This document shows positions 12,986 through 25,972 of a DNA stretch of 64,000 nucleotides, piece by piece. Within the stretch, counting starts at the first letter, position 1. Each line of letters begins with the position of its first letter. The notes below the pieces were generated by a model. The model saw only the letters and a program-made list of their open reading frames with translations. It did not search any database and was not told where the DNA came from. The stretch is from the NCBI GenBank assembly GCA_029582165.1, contig CM055870.1, positions 5,141,832 through 5,205,831 of the forward strand, given 5' to 3'. A program made the translations under genes and the position numbers. This stretch comes from Portulaca oleracea (Eukaryota; Streptophyta; Magnoliopsida; Caryophyllales; Portulacaceae).

Positions 12986-13249
12986 TACTCTCTATGTTTC
13001 ATATTAATAAATGTCTTCTTTGAAAATCGTACAATCAAATTTCAAAAATTTTGACAATAAATTTCTCAATATATGCAATGAGATGCTATATAAAATTATT
13101 ACCATTAAATTCGTAACGAAAAATACTATCATAAAAGTATAATATTATAATTGTTAATAACATATTATGTAAGAAACTATCAATCAAAAATTAATATTAA
13201 AGATCGTGAAAGTCAAAATAATGATAATCAATATGGAACAGAGTGATTA
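12986..13249. mobile_element. Stowaway-like MITE
   Basis: TA-flanked; ends CTCTCTATGTTTCATATTAA and the inverted AATATGGAACAGAGTGAT. The interior (AATCGTACAATCAAATTTCA) is shared with other copies. Confidence 0.7.
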
Positions 13250-13274
13250 CAACACAAGATGTTGACATCTCATG

Positions 13275-13503
13275 GCCTTAAGACCCTGTTCTTTGGTTAG
13301 GTTATTCTTTTTTGTTTGGATGAATATGTTGGGATAAGTTAAGATAAGTTGGGATAAGTTATGATGTTTTTTTAGGGAATTGTGTTTTTATAATGAATGT
13401 TTTTTTGGGGAATTGTACTAGGTTTGGATAGGTTTAGATAAGTTTAGATAAGTTAGGATAAGTTGAGAGAGTTGTATCCAATCTAGCCAAATAACAGGAC
13501 CTA
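13275..13503. mobile_element. GGTCTGTTCTTT-type MITE with AAGTT-rich interior
   Basis: Left TAAGACCCTGTTCTTTGG, right AAATAACAGGACCTAAG; interior GATAAGTTAGGATAAGTT reiterations, also seen near 39735-39895. Confidence 0.65.
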
Positions 13504-13543
13504 AGTATATATAGCAGATATTTTATCATATTGATAAAAATCA

Positions 13544-13780
13544 TACTTCCTTCTTTTCATATTAAGTATCGTCTTTGGAAATTGTGCAGTCAAATTTTAA
13601 AAATTTTGACCACAAATTTCTTAAAATTACCATCATTAAATTTGTTACGAAAAATACTATCATAAAACTATAATATTGCAATTGTTAACAACATATTATA
13701 TAAGATATTATCAATCAAAGAGTGATTTTAGAGACTGTAAAAGTCAAAATTATAACAATTAATATGGAACGGATGGAGTA
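13544..13780. mobile_element. Stowaway-like MITE
   Basis: TA-flanked; ends CTTCCTTCTTTTCATATTAA and the inverted TTAATATGGAACGGATGGAG. It shares its interior with the copy at 12986. Confidence 0.75.
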
Positions 13781-14084
13781 CTATAGTAGGTTGATTAGGA
13801 GGCTACCAACTCCTTGTTCACACACTTTGTTTTTGTCTTCATCCAACAGAAATGGAGGTCTCCATCATTATTCCTGTAATTAATCCTAAATTAAATTAAA
13901 TGAAATGAAAACAACTCCCAAAGTTTTGGTAATTATTCTGCCAACATTACACCATAAATATTGCAGTTAATGGTGGTTGGGCTTTGTTTAAAGTGGAGAA
14001 AGATTTGCTTTAGGACATGTGTCTATCTACCTTTACAGGGCTACTAAGGTAATTTCATAGTCCTAGGCAATAGTACTTCATTAT

Positions 14085-14340
14085 TACCTCTGTGGCCATT
14101 ATTTGTCTATTTACCTAATCTGACAAAATCATTGTATATTGAAAATTAAGGTAAAAGGTTTGTAATTTATCTAAAATATCTCTAATTTGAAGATAATAGT
14201 TGTTAGAATCGTAAAAAGTGAAAATGAATTTATTAATTAGGGGTAGCAAAGTAATTATAATTATTGGAATTGTAAATCAGACAAATATTTTAAGACAAAA
14301 AAATTAGGTAAAAAAAAAATATTTTGAGACGGATGTAGTA
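14085..14340. mobile_element. Stowaway-like MITE
   Basis: TA-flanked; left end CCTCTGTGGCCATTATTTGTC, right end inverted ATTTTGAGACGGATGTAG. More diverged than its neighbours. Confidence 0.6.
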
Positions 14341-15264
14341 CTTTTTTTAATTTCAATTTTTAATTAACTTTCTCGTTTGATATTATATGGTACTTCACAA
14401 TTTTAATAATACATTAATTATTGTTATTGTTATTGATTTTATCTATAACATTTAATAAAAGACCAATATAAAAACTCGACTTTAAGAAAATTAAATTAAA
14501 ATTGATATTTAAAAAGGACAAAATGACTTATCTAAAATTGATTTGAATTCGGAAATAATTCAAACTAATAGACTTTATAGCATGCACAATGGTTATTTAT
14601 CATTACGTTAACTATAAGACAAAGTTATTGATTTTTTTTAAAAAAAAACAATTGATCTAAAATAATACACAAACTAAAGATAACCAGTCTAATCCAAATT
14701 GAGTTTTAATTATTCAAACATGATTCAACTTCTGCTTCGTTTTCACCGTTCGCTTCGCTTTCTCTTTGTCTAATAAGTGATATCTCCATCGGACCAAAAG
14801 AAGGAACCTTCATAATATAAAAATTATTCTAATATAATTTATAAATTATCGCAGAACTTTCAACAATTACTACTAAAACAACCCATCTCCTACAAAAGAC
14901 AACTGTTTTGTGAAATAATCTGGGCAAATGGCCGTACAAATTTATTATAAGAGTTAATTTGAAAAAAGAAAATTAGGGTTGGTTAATTAGCTAGACAAAG
15001 GTGAAACAAATCCTCACGAAAACTAAGTAGAGTTGGTTAATTAGATTAAACAAATTGAGTACCGACCAACCCCTTGAATTAATTAAATCATAATTGCAAG
15101 TGATGTGATTATAACCTCCTCCAACGTACACACATCACTTTTTTTTTATCATTAGAAGCCAACAGGCAAAAGCATTAAAGATGCTACAAAGTATCCGTCA
15201 AAACAGCAAAAACAGCAGAGGAACACACATCACATATATACCATTATTCATTCTTTCTTTTAGA

Positions 15265-15507
15265 GAGCGTTTGGTAGGAATCCCAGAGAAATTTTTCCGG
15301 GAAAAACTTTCCTTAATAAGTCTAGCTTCCATGGGAAAGATTTCCCTTAGGCCCTCCTAAGGGAAATTTTCCCTAGGAAAATGGAAGAAATGGTGGACCC
15401 ACCTTAATATTTTTCCCGACGTCAATCTACCCCCAAACATGGGGAAAATAAGTCAACTCAGTAAAGTTGACAATTTTCCCGGGATATTTGACCAACCAAA
15501 CGCACCC
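15265..15507. mobile_element. GAGCGTTTGGTA-type MITE
   Basis: Starts GAGAGCGTTTGGTAGGAA and ends ACCAACCAAACGCACCC. The interior has paired GGGAAAATTTTCCC-like segments and GTTGACTT/AAGTCAAC. Non-coding. Confidence 0.7.
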
Positions 15508-15823
15508 TTATTCGTACTTAATTACTTGAAGTTGGAAGTTTCATTGCTTTAACGTAAGCTTCAAGATTGATTAATTAGTTCACTAAACTTATCATCCGGC
15601 TTCAATCTCAATCTTCTCTTTTTTCACCTACATGCATGTTTTACTAAATACTCGTATATAGCATGGGTATTGTGTCATAAACACCATCTTCTATATGCTA
15701 CTTTTGTATTTATATGTGCATATAGATCCTTTATTATATTATTTAGAATTTATAACATTTTATAGAAATTATGTGCATAAATAGATGTAAATATAAATTT
15801 CATAAAAGATGTGTAAATGTAAA

Positions 15824-16150
15824 TAAGGCCTCGTTCTTTTATGCAACGAATTTGTGGTGTAGTATAAGTTGCGGTGAGTTGCGGTGGATTATGGTAATTA
15901 AGTTGCGGTGGAAATAATAAATGAGTGTTGAAATACTTTTATTAGGAAACATATTAAATAATAAATGAGTTGCGGTGGATTGCGGTAAGTTGCTGTGAAA
16001 ATAATTTTATGGATTTTAAATAATTTTGTGAAATTATATTAAATAAAAAGATAAATGTTAATTTGTGGTGAGTTGCGATAGGTTGCGGTAAGTTACGATA
16101 AATTACGGTGCAATACCGCCTAAATCTACCAACTCTTTTGTGCCCATTTT
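15824..16150. mobile_element. GGCCTCGTTCTTTT-type MITE
   Basis: Starts AAGGCCTCGTTCTTTTATGC and contains many TTGCGGTGAGTTGCGGTGG reiterations; the right boundary is soft. Related copies occur at 18600, 23901, 27678, 28014, 38785 and 48260. Confidence 0.55.
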
Positions 16151-17258
16151 TAGGCGTGGACTTAGATTTTCCCCTATTCTTTTGAGTCACTAAATGCAAT
16201 TAGTATATCTCTGATAAAGAGATCCAATTTAAATGATCCGAATTTATCCTTGTAAAATTAAAAATAAAAAAAATGTCTCTTGAACTATAAATTCTCAGAC
16301 TCAAGACAATGACTTGTAAAGTTCAGTGGTAAATATTAGATATGGAAAAATATTATATTTGATAAGTATATTTTGATAAATTTCGGTAAGTTTCGGTAAC
16401 TTTTTTATTTCGTATGCCATATGTTAATTTTGATAGGTATAGTAAATTTAAGTAACTTTCAATACATTACGATAACTTTCGGTTAGCCTTTTACATGTCC
16501 TTTGGTAGCATGTTAATGTACAAGTATTGTGAGCTACAACTTTTTTATCTCCCAAAACAGAAATTGCCTTTAAAATACTCCACTTGCTAAACATGCATTA
16601 TTGATGCTTATAGTTAGGTCAAGTATCCTACTACAATTATTTGCTGCCATGCATGAATCTGAGTCATGTAAAACTGCATCTTGCAGTAAGTTTTGCACAT
16701 GTTTATGCATATATATTATATACTTTCTGATGTTATTTTGTTTGTGTTCGATCCCTAAATATATACTTTATTTTAGGTGTATGCATGGGTGGTCCAATGA
16801 ATAATAATATCAGATTGGAAAGAGAAGATGAATAGTAGATGAGACAAACTCGACCCAAGAGATTCCACAAATCTCATCATTAGAGAGTCCACCACTTGAT
16901 TAATAATTAATTAACATCAAATTAAATCTCCATGACATCCATAATGAGGAATGATGTTATCGTGGGTATGCTTAATATTCCATTAAGGATAATCAAATTT
17001 ACCTTTACATAGATGAGGACTGTTATTAGTAATATAAGTATGACATTATATATAGGGGACTTAGGGTTCATACCATCAAATTTTAAAGTGTAATGTGCTT
17101 AAAGATTCATTTTGGACAAAATGATACTCCTACCATTCCTAGTACAATACTAATGCAACAACAACAAACTTTCATAAAAAATATATTTAAGCGAAGTTTG
17201 GGAGAGTTAAGATAAAATAATGGTAAATGAAATTTTGTGTAATATGTGATAGTTTTTT

Positions 17259-17663
17259 AAAGGGAAATTGGAAAAAAATAATCCAAACTTTGGGGGTATT
17301 GGAAAAAAATAATCCAAACTTTGGGAGTATTGGAAAAAAATAATCCAAACTTTGGGGGTATTGGAAAAAAATAATCCGGACTTGTAACTTTGTTAGGGAT
17401 GAACTAAACTTTAAACTCTATTATTTTTAGCATTCACCACCTGGTTAAATTCGTCCGAAAAGTGATTTGGTGGTGACGATATTATACTTGAAACTTTTGG
17501 CACCTCAAAAGCAAGTTAAAAGTATACTCCGCGTGTAATATCGCCACAATTATGTCACTTTTCGGAGGCATTTAACTAGCTCATCCCTAATAAAGTTGTA
17601 AGTTTAGATTATTTTTTCTAATACCCCCAAAGTTTAGATTATTTTTTTCCAATTTCCCTTTTT
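17259..17663. mobile_element. Inverted-repeat element with 31-bp tandem units in its arms
   Basis: Arms AAAGGGAAATTGG... and ...CCAATTTCCCTTTT are inverted repeats. In the left arm a 31-bp unit (GGAAAAAAATAATCCAAACT...) starts at 17270, 17301, 17332 and 17363; the right arm contains about two units. Inner arms (AACTTTGTTAGGGATGA / TCATCCCTAATAAAGTT) also pair. Confidence 0.8.
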
Positions 17664-18599
17664 AGATGGGCAACATTAATAAAGTTCAATAATTTTACTA
17701 ATTTTATGGCATTCTCATATATTGTACACATATAAATACTTAATGTGATGAGGTTGACAAGAAGACTCTTATTTTTTCATTTTTTTTCTAAACGCTTGAA
17801 TCATCCATATTGAGACTAGAAAAAATTTGACCCGACTAAAAAATTGACCTGAATTTGCCTGAAAATTTATAATTTCAAACATGATTCTAAATCCGAAATC
17901 CGCCAAAATCAAACCCGACCCGCCTATCTGAATCGCTGGCCTTATCCTATACACATACAATACTTTAACTTGGAGAGATACCATTTGAGGTTTGTACTAA
18001 CTTATTCCCCACTTGAATACGGCAAAAATCTGATAGTACTAATAATTTATTGTTGCTAATTAATATGTCTTATAGGATAATTTATATTAATATCCCCCCT
18101 TGGACCATTTTTTTTTTTCCGGAGATGTAGTTATTGTTTTTTAAGATAAAGAAAGAAAACAGGGGAAAAGAGGAAGAAAACAGGGGACTTGAAAATGGAC
18201 AAATTTATTGTTTAAGAGTCATAGGGATTGGTCAAAATGTGAGCTCAAAGTGACAACTACCTTGACTAACCAACCAACCCTACTACGGCATGCCTTCTGC
18301 ATTGACGCACGAACTACCCACCCAGAAAAAAAGACACTCCTCTACTTGGGATGCCATGCCCCCTATTTCATGCATTTTACTCTCTTTATTTTCCTCTCAC
18401 ACTATTTTGCTTCCCACTTTCCCTTTCTATTTTCCAAAACGTTAAGGAACATTTTCCTCCTTTATTATTTTTTTTTTGGAAGGAAATGAAAATTTTATAT
18501 GGGGTGAGTTTTTTTTTTAATTATTGAAAGACACCACACACATTGCAAAAACCGCAGATAAAAACAACGTGCATATGGCTAACCACAAGTAATGCGATT

Positions 18600-18873
18600 A
18601 AGGCCATGTTATTTTGTACGGTGTTGTACCACAATTTACCATACCATTTAATATTTTCGACACTTTACCATATAATACTACAATTTACCACAATCATTAT
18701 CGATATATTTCCTCACTTTTCTCTTTTACTTTTTACATTATCTCTTCTCACCTATAACATCAACGACATTTCCACAAATTTTATCATATAATTTCACACC
18801 TTACCACTTTCCACAATTTTCCTACACGACACTATTTCCGCATCTTATCAACCATACGAAAAAACAAAACCTA
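18600..18873. mobile_element. GGCCTCGTTCTTTT-type MITE, opposite sense
   Basis: Starts AAGGCCATGTTATTTTGTACGG with ACCACAATTTACCATACC units and ends near AACAAAACCTA. Confidence 0.5.
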
Positions 18874-19242
18874 AACAACTAGAAACATAACGGAATTAAA
18901 ATAATATTTTTTTTATTTGCCATTTCTCTTTAAAATGCTTCTTAATTATAGTTTTAGAATCCTCACAATTGATAAGTTATTTTTTGGTACATTGCATTTG
19001 AGATAGGTTTATGAACGCCATGTAGTCATGTAGTGTATTGTGACATTTCACTTGGACAATTCCAAGTAAACAACTCCATTATTTCTCATCTAATGATCAT
19101 TTTTAGTATGATAATTACATCCAAGATCATCAAATGAAAGTGAAAATCATAGTGGGCAATTAGTTGAACCTTCTTTTAGTCCAACTAACAAAATTAAATT
19201 CACCCACGATAAGAGTCCAATGAACATACTAAATCTACTAAG

Positions 19243-19467
19243 AGAGCGTTTGGTAGGAACTTCAGAAAAAATTTTCTATGAGAAGTTTTTCATGGAAAAA
19301 GATTTCCCTTAGCCCCCTTCGGGAAATTTTCGTTAGGAAAATGGAAAAAATGGTAGGCCTACCGTGAAATTTTTCCCAAGATCAACCCACATCAAAACAT
19401 GGAAAAAATAAGTCAACATGAGAAAATTGATCATTTTCTTGTGGTTATTGACCATCCAAACGCACCC
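19243..19467. mobile_element. GAGCGTTTGGTA-type MITE
   Basis: Same family as the copy at 15265: starts AGAGCGTTTGGTAGGAAC, ends GACCATCCAAACGCACCC, with the shared internal AAGTCAAC. Confidence 0.7.
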
Positions 19468-20322
19468 TCAAATTTAAAAATTTTACAAAATTAAATTATG
19501 CTAATACTAATTTGATTAAGACTTGAATTTAAATTTAAGCTATAAATGGCTATATACAACAATAAAATCTTAGTGTAGTCTTACTAACACGAAAAATTTG
19601 TATACAAAAAAATAAATAAGAATAAAACCATCCCCAGATTAAAATATGAAAAGGTAAAAAGAAAAAAAAAGGAGCAGCTGTGTTTACACTTGACATACAG
19701 TCGGTACTGGAAAACATGAAATATACGAACAGCAAATTAAAAGTTAAGCACACAGAAAAGCAGGAGGTGGTATGCTCTTTTTAGACACAGATTTTTTTTT
19801 ATTTTTTCTTTTGCTCTCACTAAACTCGACAATTTCCGTTTTCTAATGGATAGATAGACCCTTTCTTTTTGTTTTTGAGAACAATGGATTGATATGAGAG
19901 AGAAAAATTAAAGGATAAGGTAATTCATCTTCAATTTCCAGGTACATCTGGATCATCATGATTCATGATGATGAGGATGAATTAACTACACAGAATTCAA
20001 TTCCTATTGAATTTAATTCCCTAATTAATTAACTAATCTACAAGCTGATGAACCCTAACAACTTACATCATTCATAGATATGAACGCAAATTACATCACA
20101 TTCTACAAATTAAATACCAGAAGCTCTAAAATAAATTCCGGCAATTAACTTAACTCTACATACTCTGAGATTTGATTCTTATACTACATGTAGATAACTA
20201 ATCACGTACGTTTATGTACTCCATTAGCATCATCAGAGAGAGAGGGAGAGGGAGAAGAAAGACTAATTTGACCTGAAAATCAAACCGAATCGAGACCAAA
20301 CCCTACGAATTGTGCTTAATTG

Positions 20323-20907
20323 TTAGGGCAAGAAACTATCTCTCACCGGCGGCGACGGCAACGGCGGAGGAAGTGACGAAGCTCCGGCGCCGGAGGATCC
20401 AGAGCAGGAGGTTTCCGGCAGTCCTCCGCCGCATTTCTGGCAGCGATTCGGCGCGGCGGCGAGGATCTGGCGGCAGGATGGACAGGACGAGTGAGATCCG
20501 AGCCACGTGTCGATGCATATGACGTGGAAGCTATGGCCACACTGCGGCAGGACTCGGATCTCCTCGCCGGCGGCGAACTCCGACAGGCAGATGGCGCATT
20601 CGTCGGCGACTTTTCCGGCGTGCTGCTCGGCGGAGTACGCCACTTTAGGAAGACTCTTCAGGACCTTCTTCTTCAGGCCTTTGTTCGCCGCCGCCGGAGC
20701 CGAGTTTCCGACGGCGAATCGCCGGAGCCAGGCGCACCGAGCGACGGCGACGAGTCCGAGAACGCAAATCAAAGCGCAGAGCAAGGCGGCGAGTATTACG
20801 ACGAAGTCAGAGTCGACGGTGGCAGCGTCGTCGGTCGGCGGAGTCTGCGACGGAGGCGGCGGCGAGGAGTGGCCGGAGCTTTTGAGGAATCTGGCGTGGG
20901 AAGACAT
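20323..20907 (-). CDS. ATL80: RING-H2 finger E3 ubiquitin ligase, ATL80/ATL8 type
   Basis: Membrane-anchored E3 ubiquitin ligase of the plant-specific ATL family, a single 194-residue exon as usual for the family. N-terminus Ser/Pro rich; one membrane helix at about 35-56 ([21 protein letters not shown]) followed by [12 protein letters not shown]-like segment [13 protein letters not shown] lies at 75-87. The RING-H2 ligands are C104, C107, C123, H125, H128, C131, C142 and C145, with canonical spacing including PxC-type P143 after C142; W135 is the conserved Trp contacting the E2. A second CxxC (C156, C159) and a Pro-rich tail ending SFLP follow. The start at 20907 ([12 protein letters not shown]) is chosen because a TATA box at 20986-20993 would place transcription downstream of the frame's earlier Met at 21003. 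GC content is far above that of its surroundings. In Arabidopsis an ATL80 gene sits at the same position relative to the neighbouring genes, as I recall. Confidence 0.9.
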   Translation of the reverse strand: MSSHARFLKSSGHSSPPPPSQTPPTDDAATVDSDFVVILAALLCALICVLGLVAVARCAWLRRFAVGNSAPAAANKGLKKKVLKSLPKVAYSAEQHAGKVADECAICLSEFAAGEEIRVLPQCGHSFHVICIDTWLGSHSSCPSCRQILAAAPNRCQKCGGGLPETSCSGSSGAGASSLPPPLPSPPVRDSFLP

Positions 20908-20985
20908 CGGAGATTTTGGGGGGAGAAAATGGAAGGGGAGATGAGAGAGAAAAGGGGGGAGAAATTTGGAGGGTAAGATGGTCTG

Positions 20986-20993
20986 TTTATAAA
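20986..20993 (-). promoter_or_regulatory. TATA box of the ATL80-type gene
   Basis: TTTATAAA about 80 bases upstream of the chosen start codon, followed by a CT-rich 5' leader on the minus strand. It supports the shorter N-terminus of the ATL product. Confidence 0.5.
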
Positions 20994-21575
20994 GTAGGAG
21001 CACTGACTGGGATTACTACGCTAATCTGTGTTTAATTTCACCTTTATAAAAGGGAAAACAAAATTAGGTGACCCTAATCACTCCCTTAGTCATAATCATT
21101 ATCATAATCCCTTTTTAAATTTTGGCAGACTGATTATGAGTACTAATCACTTGTCTTAATCTTATCTTTTTAATTAAAAAAAGGGGGAAAGTTTTGGGAA
21201 GTTCCAAGCGCAATATAATTGTGCTTGTGCTTAAGATATAGATTGATGCACTTCTTTATTCTGTCAATAAGCACAAAAGGATGTACTTGTGTGACCTAAA
21301 ATTTTCTTCTCATTTGACTTCCAAGTCAATTTGATAAGCATCAACTTGTTTATCCATTATATATGGAAATTGTGTCGTCAAATTTCAATAATTAATGATT
21401 TGTATCTAAAATTATTACTATTATATCAGTAACCAAAAACATTATCCTAAAAGTATAATATTGCAATTGTTAATAAAATATCATGTATAAAATTATCAAT
21501 AAATAATGACATTGATGACTATAACAATCAACAGAGTGATAAATAATATGTAATGGAGGTTAGAGGGAAAATGTA

Positions 21576-21735
21576 TAAGGTCATATTCTTTAAAATGGTA
21601 GGATTAAGTTAGGTAAAGTAAGGTTGGTAAAAAAAGATAAGGTAAAGAAAATAAAATAAAATGACATTGATTTGAGTAAATTAAGGTATGGTAATGAAAG
21701 GATATGATAAACATAACTTATCATTCTAAAGAACA
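21576..21735. mobile_element. GGTCTGTTCTTT-type MITE
   Basis: Left AAGGTCATATTCTTTAAAATGG, right CATTCTAAAGAACAGGATTT, with GGTAAAGTAAGGTTGG units. Confidence 0.6.
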
Positions 21736-22654
21736 GGATTTTGTATTATTCAATTAAACTTTATGAATTTTTACTGATAATTATTTTATATATAAAATGA
21801 TCTAAAATAAAAGCATAATGTTATTATATTTGTTATAAAAAATAATTTTCATATGCATATATCTATGTAACATGTTTTAAAAAATTATGTGAGAAACTAG
21901 TAGTTAAATAATATATTAGAAATTGTTAAAGGTAAAAATAACAAATACTAAAGAACAAGCATCAAATATTTAAATTTTCTTTCTTAAAGCTGGGAAAATC
22001 AATTTAAAAGATATAATTCGTCTTAAGATTTTTTTTATTTACAAATATATTATTCGTCACCTTTATATTCATAGAAAAATCACCACAACATTACACATTT
22101 CGCGATAAATTTATGATAAGATGGTACTCAAATAAATATCTGGATTAAATTATATTTCTCTAGTTTGGATAATAATTTATATAATTTTACAAACAATATT
22201 GAAAACTACATTATGAATATAAGATATTTAACAAGAGATATTTATAAGTTGTTTTGTCAAAAGGGAAAGGGTTAGTATCTCGGTGAGTGAGTAGACAATG
22301 TTCATTGGTACACATGTAACTATGCAAAATGAGGACAAGTAGTAGTTTCATTTTCATTTTGAGGGCTTGAAATTTCCAAATTTCACATCCATTAATTACC
22401 TGTTGTTGGTCAGCGGTGGATCGAGACATTCACAGTAGGGGCGTTCAATATACTTTTTTAAAAAATAAAATTAAAATAATATTAAATGACGTATTTACAA
22501 GCTTAACAAAATTTCACATCGTCATATAAATATGCCAACTAAATAAATTGAAATTTCACATTAACTAGATATTTTTATCTTAAACTTATACTAATATCCA
22601 ATTACCCAATTCATTGATTTACACTTTTTGCTGATAAAAAAATAATTTAGTACA

Positions 22655-22912
22655 TACTTCCTCCGTCCCAATTAATTTGTTCAGTTTACTATTTCACGGT
22701 CTTGGATGCAACACTTTGACCACTAATATTTCACATTTTATCTTAACAAGACTAATGATATTGTATTTAGGTAAAAAAAAATTTCATCACAACTCTAATA
22801 GTGATAATTTTGTATAATAACTTAACATATAATTTGATGAATTAACGATCAAAATTTAAAAATTTTGACCTAATTAGCCAACTTGGACAAGTTATTTAGG
22901 ACAAATGGAGTA
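22655..22912. mobile_element. Stowaway-like MITE
   Basis: TA-flanked; ends CTTCCTCCGTCCCAATTAAT and the inverted GTTATTTAGGACAAATGGAG. Confidence 0.75.
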
Positions 22913-23325
22913 TTATTTAAGGTTTTTGGGTCGCTACTAAATTTGACACCCCTATTATATTTTTTGAGATTTTTTTTACGGTGTCTACTTACTCCAATTA
23001 AGAAAATTTCTTCCGATTAATATTAGAGAATCACCAATTTTTCTTTGGCTACACCCTGATGTATATACAAGTCCGACCTTGTTGTTGGTACTTGCCAGCC
23101 AGGTTGCCCTATTATGTACTTCCTTGCTAAATGCTAGGCCTAGCCAGTGTTACACATTTGCTAACTTATCATAGTACAAACTATACTTATCAAACTAGAA
23201 GTGTATCATATCATACATATCAATATCGATCTCTTTTCAAGAAATTATGAAACTAGAACAAAATTTTAGAGTACAAATCTCACAATATATATTTTTTTGA
23301 ATAAAGTCCCACCTTAATTTGCACA

Positions 23326-23490
23326 ACTGTTCTTTAGAGTAGTATGTTAGGTTTATCCTTACTTAACCTTATCTTATTTTATTCAATTCCTTAAAAAATA
23401 CTCAAACAAAGGTCAAAATTTTATCCTTACCTTTCTTTTCCCTGTCTTACCAAATCTAACTTAATCATACCACTCTAAAGAAGAGGGTCT
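23326..23490. mobile_element. GGTCTGTTCTTT-type MITE
   Basis: Left CTGTTCTTTAGAGTAGTATG, right ACCACTCTAAAGAAGAGGGTC; inverted arms pair over about 25 bases. Confidence 0.65.
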
Positions 23491-23900
23491 TTAGATTTCA
23501 TATTATAGACAATGCCGAGCAATTAATAATTTGTCGTTCAATATTTGGATAAATATATCCTATGTAAAACCCTAAAGGCTAAAGCAACAAACTAAAACCA
23601 TTTTTTTCCTTTTGGAAACTAATATAGCAAATTCGCCATCAAAATAATGGATTCAATTTAAGCATGGCTGCTACTTTATGCATGGTAATGTGTCTTCTAA
23701 TTCAATTTTCACTTTTTGTGAGCTTAATGATAGAATAGTTGATGTGGCTAAACTTTGTAACTTTAGCATTTTTTTAAAATTTAATAAAAAAAGGTAAATT
23801 TGACTGTCTAATGAACCTCTAACTTATGAGTAACTATGAACAGAGATGAGCAATTCTGAGTATCCATTTAATATTTAAAGATATAGTCCCAGATTTATTT

Positions 23901-24029
23901 AGGCCTCGTTCTTTTATTCGTTAACGCACTCAAACGCAACGCAACTTACCGCTACCCTACCACAACATAACGCAAATTACCATTACTTTTTAACTATTTA
24001 CACCACAACGCACAAAAGAACGGGGCCTA
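23901..24029. mobile_element. Short GGCCTCGTTCTTTT-type MITE
   Basis: Clear terminal inverted repeat: AGGCCTCGTTCTTTTATTCG at the left and CGCACAAAAGAACGGGGCCT at the right; 129 bp. Confidence 0.75.
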
Positions 24030-25318
24030 TTGGATTATGGGATCGGATTACGATCTAGTTCTAGATCCATTTCAAATCGGATCCAATCACGGTCCAGTCC
24101 GCCATCCATTGGCACTGGATCTTTAACTAGGTACTCGGTTGGCAAAACTTACATACGTTAATTTAATTAATTTAGGCTATCTAGCAACAGTCCGATACAT
24201 TGCTCTTGTCAAATTTCAACCACATTCATTTCTTCAGTCCTAGTCCCTATCACCAACTTTGAAGTTCAAGGTTTAATGTTTCAACCACAACAATAAATTA
24301 CAAGTCTTAGCATTAGAGTTTCTCCATACATAGTACTACTATAGTAGTATCATAATATGTGAGAATGTGACGACAACCATGGGCTTGGACCTATGAATGG
24401 TGAGACTTGAGATGGTTGAATGACTAATTGAATAGTCTCCTAGTGTTTAAATTAATAGTACATTGTAATAATCTTCAAACAATTATTTGGATCCTAGATA
24501 TCGAGACCGCTTCTCGATGTCACGTGTCAGGATTCGGTCCCAAATCCATTTACAAATTGATTTAGGATCCAATCAACTAAAATTCTGATCCAGATCCACT
24601 GAAACCAACCAGTATATTTTATCATCTTTGTTTATAATTTTAATAATAATAATAATAATTATAATAGTAATAAAATCTTGATTGGTAATCACCAAGAAAT
24701 TATCTAAGATTACATTATACGATGATTCTACAAAATTCCAGATAACTTAACAACTGTTGAGTAATGAAGAAAAACATGAAGATGATGATTGAAATCTAAC
24801 TTTTATTTATTTGTTTATTAAAATATTGTTAACTTTGAAAGGGACGAGAATGAAACAAAAGAGTGAATTCAATCAGGGGAGAGATAGACTGGACCTAGAG
24901 AATCACCTTTTCTTTTTCCATCGAGATTTTGATAAGAGGAATCAACTAGTAGGCAGTAGCTAGCAAAAAAGCAAACCCAAATTTCTTACTTTTAATAATT
25001 TTAAATTAGAATATTTGGACAACTATTATTGGAGACTACAAAGGTGGACTTAAATCTAACATTTCCACATTAAAAAAAGAGTTGTAGACATAATATGTTT
25101 TATGAATATTATGATCCACATCTCTTTTGTAATTTTATTCACTGTTTTTATAGTTTCTATTAGGGTTCGAATTTTATTGACCATATTTTTTTGGTAGGAA
25201 TTATAGGTATTTTCGGAAGGCTTTTTGTAAGCTTCGTGACATTGTGACGTCGTTCCCCTTTCCTCGGTTGGTTAAGCTTGACGTGCTAGGTTTATGTGCT
25301 ATAAAGGATATTCAATAA

Positions 25319-25562
25319 GAGTGTATTTGATTAGTCAAAAATCTCAGAAAAATGATCAATTTTTCAAGTTGACTTATTTTTCCCATATTTGGTTATATAT
25401 TGACTTTGGGATAATTTTTATAAGGGATCATCATTTCCAAGGTTTTCCTATGAAAATTTTCCTTTGGGGGGGGGTTTATGGGAAAAAAAATTTCCATGAA
25501 AAACTATGCATAGAAAATTTTTCCCAAAAAAAATTTCCCTAGTGATTTTACCAAATGCTCCT
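25319..25562. mobile_element. Diverged GAGCGTTTGGTA-type MITE
   Basis: Starts GAGTGTATTTGATTAGTC and ends GATTTTACCAAATGCTCC, with the interior AAAAATTTCCATGAAAAACT related to the other copies. Confidence 0.5.
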
Positions 25563-25942
25563 TAAATGAAATCACCTTACCATTATTTAAAAAAAATTTA
25601 AGGGGATCTAGACTGTCTAATGAATATAATACACCCTGAAAGAAATTCTATATACATTTTTTTTTATTGTTGCACGCAATAACAAAGAAACATCATCTAA
25701 ACAATCAAAGAAAACAAATATCAAAGAGCACTTAAAACACCACTACAGTAGAATAATACAGCTCAACAAGATTAATCTTTCATTTTTGCTTTCCTTTCTC
25801 TTCGTCGTTTCTTCTTAACCAGCTCCATCACAGTCTTAAGATTTCCATGAATAAAATCTAGATCACATCATATCTGTACCACTCTATACACCAGACCCTT
25901 GCACCGAAATTACACACATATATATATATATTGAAAAACCAA

Positions 25943-25972
25943 ATTATTATTATTATTATTATTATTATTATT
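25943..25972. repeat. (ATT)n microsatellite
   Basis: About ten ATT units in the intergenic tract. Confidence 0.9.

Larger units (their letters stand above)
9171..20322. other. 11-kb gene-free, MITE-rich intergenic tract
   Basis: No ORF here has family resemblance or a plausible exon chain; the few frames over 60 codons are AT-rich and low complexity. It holds an inverted-repeat element at 9510-9867, short TTTGGTAAATTTAGACAAAACTGG-like reiterations near 9960-10050, a perfect 25-bp tandem duplication at about 10407-10456, Stowaway-like copies at 12986-13249, 13544-13780 and 14085-14340, GAGCGTTTGG-type copies at 15265-15507 and 19243-19467, GGCCTCGTTCTTTT-type copies at 15824-16150 and 18600-18873, and a 31-bp-repeat palindrome at 17259-17663. 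No tRNA or rRNA was recognised. Confidence 0.6.

Noticed and set aside
17270..17375. Possible CRISPR-like array of 31-bp units
   Set aside because: Units are contiguous without spacers and sit in the arm of a plant inverted-repeat element.
20491..20976. Plus-strand ORFs of 161 and 145 codons (20491-20976, 20507-20944)
   Set aside because: Antisense shadows of the GC-rich ATL exon; the minus-strand frame has a complete RING-H2 domain.
20908..21003. N-terminal extension of the ATL ORF starting at 21003
   Set aside because: It would begin upstream of the TATA box at 20986-20993; the Met at 20907 gives a family-like N-terminus and leader.
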